From NCBI RefSeq assembly GCF_014697475.1, contig NZ_JACJRV010000046.1, positions 1 through 58,768 on the forward strand: a stretch of 58,768 nucleotides of DNA, given 5' to 3'. The notes under the pieces are model-generated. The model was given only the letters and a program-made list of their open reading frames with translations. It made no database searches and was not told the origin of the DNA. The DNA is from Nostoc sp. FACHB-152 (lineage in GTDB: Bacteria > Cyanobacteriota > Cyanobacteriia > Cyanobacteriales > Nostocaceae). A program made the position numbers and the translations under genes. Below are positions 52,346 to 58,768 of this stretch, one piece after another. Within the stretch, counting starts at the first letter, position 1. Each line of letters starts with the position of its first letter.

Positions 52346-54625
52346 ATGTTCCAAGAAGATTTCGGGGCAGATGTTGATAACAGGCCCCAATTAAGTCTTT
52401 CGCAGCCTGCAAAAAAGAAAATCAAACCCCACCTACCCGCAGAATCTTTAGGTAAACGCTACGTAGAGCGTTTTTGGCATCCATTTGGGGCAATAGTTGC
52501 CCCTTCTTTAGTAGAAGGTGCAAAACCAGCATGGCGTACTATCGACCATTACCTGCAACCTTCCCAACTGTGGAAGCTGCACCAAGATAAGTCAAAATTA
52601 GTAGGTCTGCGTTTTGACAACACAACCCGTTACGGCACAATCGATTTAGACTTTTGTGGCGACTACCATAACATTGAATCTATAAATCGCATCAAAGCCG
52701 CACTAGAGGACATTGGCATAGTCGATATCGTCATTCTCCAGTCCAGCTTTAGTGGTGGTTATCATTTGATTTTAAACTTTGCATCTCCCCTGCCAACCTT
52801 TGCCGTAGCTTGCGCCTTAGAAATTACTTTGAGAAATGCAGGCTTTATCCTACGCCAAGGACACCTAGAAATCTTCCCTAACACTAAACCATATAGTGCC
52901 AAACAAATAACTAACTACAAAGCCATCCGTTGTCCCATGCAACCGGGTAGTGGGTCATTTTTACTTGATGATGACCTACAACCAATTAGCGATTCCGTTT
53001 CTATCTTCCTCGATTATTGCGATCGCGCGGCCAGTCGGCAAGATTTAACCAAATTAAAACGGGTAGCGAACAAAGCCAAAAAACAAATTGCACAGGAGAG
53101 ATATCGTAAGCAAGAGTCTGCTGATGCTGCACAGTGGCGTGCCAACTGGGAAGAAACAATTGTGATCGGTTGGACGGGGCAAGGACAAACAAACACCCTC
53201 CTACAAATCTTTGCAGGTTACGGAATCGTCTTTCTAGACTTAAGAGGCGATAAATTAGTCGAATTTTGCCTTTCTACCGCAATTAACGCCCCTGGCTATG
53301 AGCAATATTGCCGACACCAACATGAAATCGAAGCTAGAGTACGGCATTGGGTAGAATGCACAATTCGTAACAAATGGTACAGTGCCTACGTTAGTTATCC
53401 CGAACGGTTGTTGGGTACATTCGCCAACACATTTGCAGAAGCCATAGCAGGTGTTAGCAGGATCGATCAACCCAAAGATAACGTAATTCCATTTGACCGC
53501 CGCCACCAGCAGAACTGGGAACGTAGCCAACAAGCCCAAAGACGCATCCAGATAGTAGTAACAGCAATAGAGTGGGGTAGTGGGTTACCAGCAGGGGCTA
53601 CTGAACGGGCAAAAGCTATACGTGCTGAGTATAAACACCGCTTTAACAAAACTATCTCTCAAGAGACACTACAAAAGCACTTACATTTGTGGCATCCCAC
53701 ACGCTACATTTTAGACCCTTGGGCAGAAAATAGCTCAAACCCTTATCAATCAAAAGAGAACGGGCAATTTTACGAATTTCAAAGCTCATTTGTAAAACAC
53801 GATACTCAAAATCCTTGTGGAATAAGTAATTACGTTCATTCTTTTTATATGAAGGTTTTGTGTAAGTGTTTACCTCCTGCTGCTACAGCCCCCCAAGGGC
53901 TGGAGTCAGCAGGTTTAGTTGAACAGCCTGATGTTTCTCAGTCAGACTCAGCTGTCATCCAGCCCGCGGAAAATCTTGAATTCATAAATTCTGCTAATAC
54001 TGCTGAAATTAATTTAAATAAAACCAGCAATCAATTAGAGAATTCAGTTCATACAAACATTTTACAATCAGATGAATTTAGTTCTCATCAGGATTTTATA
54101 TATCTCTGTAGCTCCAGCACGTTGTCAAAAGTTGATAATCAAAACTTATCTAACAGGGAGGATAACGGGCTGGGTGTAGTTTCGATACCTGCTGCGGTTG
54201 CGCCAGAACCACTACAGGAAATTGCCAACAATGGGCGGCAGAGTGCATCCGAGGGTAATTCAACACCTGCTAGAGTGACAGCAGAATCATCACTCCAAAA
54301 CCCAAACAACGGCTTGCAGGGTGCATCTGTTGGTGAAAAGACTGCTGATGTTTCCTACCGCATCGAGGAACTCAAGCGAGTAACAAAACTGCGGCTAATG
54401 GCTTTAAACCAAGCTAGGACTAAGGTGCGCCAATACTGCGTAATCACGGGACATATTCTCAGTACTCAAGAACGCGATCGCTTAGAGCAACGTGCCAAAA
54501 TGCAATTTTACCTCGATTCAGGTAATGAAACTCTAATTGCAGAAGCTAACGAGTGGGCTGCTGCCAATCCTGAGTGTCTACCATTTTCCTTGGAGTTAGA
54601 GAGCGAAAAATTTTGGGAAAAATGA
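52346..54625 (+). CDS. AEP-type primase/replication protein
   Basis: 759 residues. Residues 90-220 show the archaeo-eukaryotic primase core: GTIDLDFCG with Asp100 and Asp102 (hhhDhD motif), SSFSGGYHLILNF with His140 (sxH motif), and NYKAIRCPMQPGSGSFLLDD as the third acidic motif. A helical middle region (about 240-480) follows; the next 180 residues are low-complexity and the last 90 are helical with coiled-coil character. No helicase motif is visible, so it differs from primase-polymerase-helicase fusions. Plasmid primases of this type start replication. The upstream repeats support a role as the replication initiator of this plasmid. Confidence 0.8.
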   Translation: MFQEDFGADVDNRPQLSLSQPAKKKIKPHLPAESLGKRYVERFWHPFGAIVAPSLVEGAKPAWRTIDHYLQPSQLWKLHQDKSKLVGLRFDNTTRYGTIDLDFCGDYHNIESINRIKAALEDIGIVDIVILQSSFSGGYHLILNFASPLPTFAVACALEITLRNAGFILRQGHLEIFPNTKPYSAKQITNYKAIRCPMQPGSGSFLLDDDLQPISDSVSIFLDYCDRAASRQDLTKLKRVANKAKKQIAQERYRKQESADAAQWRANWEETIVIGWTGQGQTNTLLQIFAGYGIVFLDLRGDKLVEFCLSTAINAPGYEQYCRHQHEIEARVRHWVECTIRNKWYSAYVSYPERLLGTFANTFAEAIAGVSRIDQPKDNVIPFDRRHQQNWERSQQAQRRIQIVVTAIEWGSGLPAGATERAKAIRAEYKHRFNKTISQETLQKHLHLWHPTRYILDPWAENSSNPYQSKENGQFYEFQSSFVKHDTQNPCGISNYVHSFYMKVLCKCLPPAATAPQGLESAGLVEQPDVSQSDSAVIQPAENLEFINSANTAEINLNKTSNQLENSVHTNILQSDEFSSHQDFIYLCSSSTLSKVDNQNLSNREDNGLGVVSIPAAVAPEPLQEIANNGRQSASEGNSTPARVTAESSLQNPNNGLQGASVGEKTADVSYRIEELKRVTKLRLMALNQARTKVRQYCVITGHILSTQERDRLEQRAKMQFYLDSGNETLIAEANEWAAANPECLPFSLELESEKFWEK

Positions 54626-54746
54626 GGGATATAAGGCAGTAAGATGCTTGGTACTTCAGACTTTAACTGCACAAAAAGAGGTAATTCAGCTTACAGAAGT
54701 TATTATACTTGTGAGTATAATTTTGTACAAAAATATAGAAGGAGAT

Positions 54747-55028
54747 ATGAAAGATATCTTAATGGAGAAACTGTTTAATCAAGCAGTTGAACCAATCTTC
54801 CAAGCCAACAATTTAACTAAATATTCAGCACTCAAACAAAGAGAGGATGAATTTAAATCGTTGTTTCATATTGAATTAGCAGAATACGTGGACTCGAAAA
54901 GAGGATTTAATTTTTCTTTATTTATTCGTGACTTTTTAAGTGAAGATTGCTTGCCGTACAGGGATGCTATTCAACAAAAATATGGAAAGCGGGCAGCGGA
55001 TTTAATTAGGGAATTAATTTGTATTTGA
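54747..55028 (+). CDS. Small unknown protein, 93 aa
   Basis: Start ATG 54747, just after AAGGAG (54739-54744). Spacing is only 2 nt but is the best option; a start at 54648 would give a hydrophobic leader unrelated to the rest. The product (MKDILMEKLFNQAVEPIFQA ... YGKRAADLIRELICI) is helical and soluble. No family recognised. It follows the primase gene on the same strand and may be a plasmid accessory factor. Confidence 0.55.
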   Translation: MKDILMEKLFNQAVEPIFQANNLTKYSALKQREDEFKSLFHIELAEYVDSKRGFNFSLFIRDFLSEDCLPYRDAIQQKYGKRAADLIRELICI

Positions 55029-55098
55029 AAGCAAAAAAAAGTTGGCTGTTAGTTAGAATTTTATAACTGTACAATCAGCATTCCGTGCAAATTTGAAA

Positions 55099-55326
55099 CT
55101 ATGTATTTGTATCTTCCTGACTTAATTGTTGCCCAAACTCAGATATTGAACCTGTAGTTACGGCTTTTTCTAACAATTGATTCAATAACTCAATGTCATA
55201 TAATTCATTTAGTTTTTCTACTAATTCAGTAGGAACATCTTTAAATCGAATTGTTAGGATTTGAGCAATATATTTCTGGGTAGCTTTTGCTATACCTATG
55301 CGTTCTATGCTTGTCATGTATGTCAT
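55099..55326 (-). pseudogene. Rpn-family nuclease C-terminal fragment
   Basis: 75 codons. MTYMTSIERIGIAKATQKYI, then TELVEKLNELYDIELLNQLL and EKAVTTGSISEFGQ, matches the C-terminal tail of cyanobacterial Rpn recombination-promoting nucleases, where an SIERIG(I)xKG segment joins the nuclease to a helical tail. The PD-(D/E)XK part is missing upstream. The IS605-type end of the IscB element lies about 60 bp away, on the side where the missing part should be, so insertion or recombination there probably truncated the gene. Confidence 0.65.
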
Positions 55327-55386
55327 AAAAAATCCTCGGTAAGCGGTAAACTCAGAGGCTTGATCCCTGAGAGGGAAGCGATAGGA

Positions 55387-55400
55387 GCGAATTTATTCGC
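55387..55400 (-). mobile_element. IS200/IS605-type end hairpin of the IscB element
   Basis: GCGAATTTATTCGC is a perfect palindrome 10 bp downstream of the iscB stop. On the minus strand GGCGAATAAATTCGC resembles the right-end hairpins of IS200/IS605-family elements, which transposase TnpA recognises as single-stranded DNA. No tnpA is present here, so this element would depend on TnpA in trans. The left boundary should lie near 56935, between omega-RNA scaffold and guide. Confidence 0.65.
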
Positions 55401-55410
55401 CGTGGTCTTT

Positions 55411-56694
55411 TTAACTTGAATAACTGTAACCATCTTTTTTGTGAATTGATTTACAGAACTTATAGTTTATTCCTTGAATCAATCCTTTCTGAGCAGAGAT
55501 ATTAAAGCTACCTGTAGAACGTACAGCTACACGTCCAATGTATTCACCAATTTTTTTTCCATTGGTGACAACAGCTTTAACAATATCACCTGTCTGAAAA
55601 CCTTTGATAAATTTCAGTTTGGGAACATATCTATTAGGAAATCCAAATTTGTCAGTTCTACACATCTGCCTTGTTCCGTGCCCATTAGCGGTAATTAACA
55701 ACGGTTTGATACCTTTGATAATTAATATTGGAGTTGATTGACCAACACAAGCAGCGTCTAACCAATGAGTCTTGATTAATTGCTGCCTAGTTCTGTTGAA
55801 CTTTGTTAATCCACCAGAACCACACTCAACGGGTAAGCCAGTTGATTTCAAAACCTCTAAAAGCTTGTATCTAGTAGCATTAACTGCTGCTGCGTCAGCT
55901 AATGGTTTCTTAGCTTGTGCCAAGATTTTCTGTAACTTAGTAGGGTCTTTTTTGAGGAAATCCTTAATATCCTTAGTCCCTTTTTTGACGTTACATTTTT
56001 CGCAACTTAATGTAAGGTTTGTGATTGAATTAGACCCACCTTTAGAACGTGGGTGAATGTGTTCAATTTGCAAAGGTATATCTTTGATACCACAATAGGC
56101 GCATTGTCTGTTCCACTTTTCAAGTAGATATTCTCTGGCTTCATATCCAGCTAATGTACCTTGTTGATATTCCTTACCTTCGATTTCAGGATTACGCATT
56201 AATTGCATATCAAACTTGACTAACTCGGTGCTAATCGCTGTGATTGGTGCGAATTTGCGTAATCTGTTTACCCATGTTTCAACATTGTGAACCCGACTCA
56301 TAAGGCTAGGAGCTAACCATCCTTCTGGTCTAGTTCTGTTGAGAAATCTTGGCTTTCTGTAACGGGTTTTACGATTTCTTCTACTACTCCTTAATTGTCT
56401 CCTTGAAATAAGAGCATCTCTGATTGCAAAACCTCTATGTTTTAGTTCAGCAGCAAAAACTACTTCACCAGTTGAATCGTTAACTAATGCTATACCTGTG
56501 GTTTTAGCACCAGGGTCAAGCTTTAATCGCAGTGCTGTTACTGGCAAATCTGCTCTAGCTTCCTTCAAAATTATTGTGAAAGGAAAACGCCGAAATATTG
56601 CAGCTTTCCCGTTGCTTAATAACTGTCTAGCCTGTGCTGGATGAATTGGATTTAGCGGTCTTCTTTCTGTATCTAAAACAAATACTTTGCACAT
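55411..56694 (-). CDS. iscB: IscB RNA-guided nuclease (RuvC-HNH)
   Basis: 427 residues from ATG 56694, the usual start just before VFVLDTERRPLNPIHPAQAR; a longer frame exists upstream. PLMP domain at the N-terminus; RuvC-I RLKLDPGAKTTGIALV (Asp60); an arginine-rich bridge helix RRQLRSSRRNRKTRYRKPRF; RuvC-II ITAISTELVKFD (Glu157); HNH with CAYC...CEKC zinc pairs and IEHIHPRSKGG (His222, His224); RuvC-III THWLDAACVG (His310, Asp313). All catalytic residues are present, so it should be an active DNA nuclease guided by an omega-RNA. It is the ancestor-type relative of Cas9, found in IS200/IS605 elements. An omega-RNA-like region lies directly upstream. Confidence 0.93.
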   Translation of the reverse strand: MCKVFVLDTERRPLNPIHPAQARQLLSNGKAAIFRRFPFTIILKEARADLPVTALRLKLDPGAKTTGIALVNDSTGEVVFAAELKHRGFAIRDALISRRQLRSSRRNRKTRYRKPRFLNRTRPEGWLAPSLMSRVHNVETWVNRLRKFAPITAISTELVKFDMQLMRNPEIEGKEYQQGTLAGYEAREYLLEKWNRQCAYCGIKDIPLQIEHIHPRSKGGSNSITNLTLSCEKCNVKKGTKDIKDFLKKDPTKLQKILAQAKKPLADAAAVNATRYKLLEVLKSTGLPVECGSGGLTKFNRTRQQLIKTHWLDAACVGQSTPILIIKGIKPLLITANGHGTRQMCRTDKFGFPNRYVPKLKFIKGFQTGDIVKAVVTNGKKIGEYIGRVAVRSTGSFNISAQKGLIQGINYKFCKSIHKKDGYSYSS

Positions 56695-56696
56695 CA

Positions 56697-56940
56697 AGTG
56701 CCTCCTTGCGGGTAATGTTAGCTTCGTCAATGTTTTAAGAGCTTTTTAGATTTGCAACACTGTTTCAGTGACTTTAAAACTGTTTAATTGCAAATGATAG
56801 AGCAGAAAACTAGCTACGCATTCTCTGGTATCGTGACTCAAAAAACGTAGTCAGTTAAGACTTAGACTGGTCAGTACAGCTTGTTTGATTTCTCTTACAA
56901 GCTCAGTGGCTTTAGCCATGAGTTACTGACACATTCGTTT
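56697..56940 (-). ncRNA. Omega-RNA of IscB
   Basis: The 240 nt upstream of iscB contain the proximal block CTCCTTGCGGGTAA shared with the remnant at 441, small hairpins such as CACTG-TTT-CAGTG at about 56757-56769, and a distal block ACGTAGTC..TTAA...ACTGGTCA also shared. Near 56885-56915 TTACAAGCTC and the following GGCTTTAGCC palindrome add structure. The 5' end, holding the guide, should be just right of about 56935. Limits are approximate, as only two copies are compared by eye. Confidence 0.65.
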
Positions 56941-57291
56941 AATTAAGCTCAACTTCCACTGAAAATGACTTCACTCATAGATTATTTCCGATCAAAATAT
57001 CATAATGCCTTTTTTGAAAGTCAAATTACTTTAAACAACATAAAATTTATGACTAATTTACATATCAACAAATGTTGGTTTAATGTGGAATTTTGTTGCT
57101 TGGCTTTTTGAGCGAGAGGTTGCATACTCAAAGTAGTTTATTCAAAATAAATTAGGAAAATTTTATTGAGCAATATAGTTGCTGATTTCTCTATTTTATT
57201 AATTAATTTATTGATTTTTGTTTACAAATTTAAAATTTTAGATTGACATTAACCTAACACAACAAAGTTTAGTCACTTTCTAAACAATATT
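56941..57291. other. AT-rich intergenic region
   Basis: About 350 bp of AT-rich DNA between the IscB element and the first ParA-like gene. No gene found. The left edge should contain the genomic sequence that serves as guide for the IscB RNA. The ParA-like gene's promoter is presumably on the right, but no clear element was identified. Confidence 0.5.
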
Positions 57292-58194
57292 ATGACCCGA
57301 AAAAATAAAGAACAACCAGCCATGTCAAATAATACTTCCTCCAATACTAATGATAAGCCTCAAAAGCAACTGATAATTATAACAGGTGATAAAGGTGGCG
57401 TGGGTAAAAGTACTTTTGCACGAGCAATATTTCAACTTTACATTAATAAAAATCTACCCTGTGTTGCTTATGAAGCTGACTTAAGAAATCCTCAGATAGA
57501 AAGATATTTTCAAAAAGATTACCGCCCTATAATACGTTATATTGATATTTTTCATAGAGGTGGTGCTGACGATTTATTAATTAATCTAGATGAGAGTGAT
57601 TGTCCTATCACATTATTAGACTTACCTGCACAATCTGGAGGTTTTTTTGAAAGTTATGTCAAAGAGCTTGCATTTTTTGAAGTTTTAAAAACTGAAATTA
57701 ATTGTCGAGTGACAATGGTTTCAGTGATTAGTAGAGTTCTTGACTCTATAAATGTTTTAGAAAAACTTCGTGAACTTTGTAAAGACCAAGTAGATTATAT
57801 TGTTGTCAAAAATCTATTTCATGGTGAAGAAGAAAAGTTTGAGCGATATAATGACTCTTCCCTACGTCAGAATATGCTTGCAGAAGGTCTAATAGAACTT
57901 GTAATGCCAGATTTATTCTACAAGTCTTATGACTTTATTGACCGCCATGCTTTAACCTTTAATGAAGGTCAGACTCATAAAGAAACAAATATTGTAATTA
58001 AGTCAAGAATTAAATCTTGGCTTGCTGAATTTGAAGCACAAATTAAGCAAGCATTTAATTTATTAGGTTTTGATATACAACCAGATGACTGTTACTACCC
58101 GGCAGTTGTAGAAAAATCTAAAGAGCTTAGAGAAAACGAAGAAAAAGCTAAAAATCAAGATGCAAATTTAACATCTGAAAATATAGCTGCTTAA
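57292..58194 (+). CDS. ParA/MinD-like P-loop ATPase
   Basis: 300 residues. Residues about 25-40 have the deviant Walker A of ParA/MinD proteins: LIIITGDKGGVGKSTFARAI (KGGVGKST). Then YEADLRNPQIERYF takes the place of the usual D..PQ (switch I) and CPITLLDLPAQSGG gives the Walker B-like acidic strand. The C-terminal 60 residues are charged and helical. ParA-type ATPases move plasmids or protein complexes. It is 24 bp upstream of a shorter paralogue and several kb from parB, so a classic parAB operon is not present; a cargo-positioning role is also possible. An ATG at 57322 is an alternative start. Confidence 0.8.
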   Translation: MTRKNKEQPAMSNNTSSNTNDKPQKQLIIITGDKGGVGKSTFARAIFQLYINKNLPCVAYEADLRNPQIERYFQKDYRPIIRYIDIFHRGGADDLLINLDESDCPITLLDLPAQSGGFFESYVKELAFFEVLKTEINCRVTMVSVISRVLDSINVLEKLRELCKDQVDYIVVKNLFHGEEEKFERYNDSSLRQNMLAEGLIELVMPDLFYKSYDFIDRHALTFNEGQTHKETNIVIKSRIKSWLAEFEAQIKQAFNLLGFDIQPDDCYYPAVVEKSKELRENEEKAKNQDANLTSENIAA

Positions 58195-58217
58195 TTGAAT
58201 AAGTTGCTTGATTTATT

Positions 58218-58697
58218 ATGTTTGGAAAGCGTTTTGTAATGACATCGGGTGATGCTCGTGTGGGTAAGTCCACAGTTTCTCGGCTCTTGCTGGAGTTATA
58301 CTTGAAAAGTAAATGCAATGCGCGTGTTTTCTACCACGGTTATCGTAACAAGCTATCGATGTATAAAACAAAAGGTTTTGAAATAAACCATTTGGGATTG
58401 TCTAGAGGTGATTCGGATAGATTATTACTGGACTTAGAAATGTTTCCCAATATTGATGTAGTTTTGACAGATATGCCAGGTCAAAATCATCAAGAGTTCA
58501 AGTTTTTTGATAAAGATGTTTCACTGATAGAAAATCTTAACCATCTTGGATATCGTGTTACTTTCTTGCACCCGATATCACATCGTAAAGACTGTGTTGA
58601 AGATTATCTTCAGGATTTATACCAGCATTTTGGTAGTCAAGTTGACTATGTTGTTATCAAAAATTATGGCTCTCCCAGACTAGATATGATAAATTAG
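58218..58697 (+). CDS. Short ParA-like ATPase paralogue
   Basis: 159 residues. FVMTSGDARVGKSTVSRLLL is a P-loop resembling the ParA deviant Walker A, but with DARVGKST instead of KGGVGKST. The signature lysine is replaced by Ala/Arg. DVVLTDMPGQNHQEF matches the acidic strand of the previous gene (ITLLDLPAQSGGFF), and VDYVVIKNYG parallels VDYIVVKNLF there. It stops about 110 residues earlier than that paralogue. It may be a regulatory partner, or a truncated copy. The sequence after the stop continues for about 70 bases to the window end without a gene. Confidence 0.7.
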   Translation: MFGKRFVMTSGDARVGKSTVSRLLLELYLKSKCNARVFYHGYRNKLSMYKTKGFEINHLGLSRGDSDRLLLDLEMFPNIDVVLTDMPGQNHQEFKFFDKDVSLIENLNHLGYRVTFLHPISHRKDCVEDYLQDLYQHFGSQVDYVVIKNYGSPRLDMIN

Positions 58698-58768
58698 TAG
58701 CAGAAATACCAATTGAGTAGAATTCTTCTTCTAAAATTATCAAAGTTAGTTAAACCATAAGCTCTTCT

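Noticed and set aside
55411-56730. Cas9-like or TnpB-like nuclease
   Set aside because: The PLMP start, size of about 430 residues, and RuvC split by HNH fit IscB; there is no REC lobe, no CRISPR array and no Cas1/Cas2.
1-58768. CRISPR array
   Set aside because: No regularly spaced direct repeats of 25-40 bp with unique spacers were seen; the tandem repeats found are short heptamer-like tracts.

Overview
The window looks like plasmid DNA of a filamentous, Nostoc-like cyanobacterium. The HIP1 octamer GCGATCGC occurs throughout, short tandemly repeated heptamer-like tracts (GGGAATA, GGTAATG, CAATTAC) lie between genes, and many predicted proteins have a cyanobacterial character. A ParB-like protein, an archaeo-eukaryotic-type (AEP) primase next to an iteron-like region, two ParA-like ATPases and a FtsK/TraB-like DNA translocase argue for a large plasmid. 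No rRNA or core housekeeping gene was seen.

Layout. (1) 1-5.1 kb: debris of mobile or defence genes (start of a DUF6361 gene; start of an iscB gene with its upstream omega-RNA-like region), then a divergent pair of unknown genes around a perfect 48-bp palindrome, two unrecognised cytoplasmic proteins, a small XRE regulator and a small acidic protein. (2) 5.4-14.5 kb: three overlapping genes. These are a sacsin-like GHKL ATPase, a 1959-residue protein with a second sacsin-like GHKL ATPase and a C-terminal DarT-like DNA ADP-ribosyltransferase, and a DarG-like macrodomain protein. This is the best candidate here for an undescribed defence system. (3) 14.7-18.5 kb, minus strand: a long prokaryotic Argonaute with a dead PIWI site, translationally coupled (ATGA) to an unrecognised 483-residue partner. 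(4) 19.3-38.5 kb: a class 1 DISARM locus (drmD, drmMI, drmA, drmB, drmC) expanded by an extra PLD-fold protein, a decayed Rpn-like gene, a UPF0175/DUF3368 toxin-antitoxin pair and a RelE-UvrD fusion helicase.

(5) 38.8-47.2 kb: a compact operon of two HTH-type or unknown proteins, six small membrane or membrane-anchored proteins, an M23 peptidase, a lambda-R-like lysozyme, a FtsK/TraB-like ATPase, a RusA-like resolvase and a small AAA ATPase. It resembles a DNA-transfer or cell-wall-crossing module. (6) 47.2-50.1 kb: a tRNA-like gene with anticodon UUA, a membrane protein with a Cys/His cluster, a hairpin-rich leader before a SAP-like membrane protein, and a transposase-type HTH protein. (7) 50.2-58.7 kb: plasmid maintenance, with a ParB-like protein, a candidate origin, the AEP primase, an Rpn-family remnant, an intact IscB with upstream omega-RNA and an IS605-type end hairpin, and two ParA-like ATPases.

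The three defence loci at 5-38 kb sit side by side, so the plasmid carries a dense defence island next to its maintenance and transfer functions. All functional calls come from reading motifs by eye. No database search or structure prediction was run.
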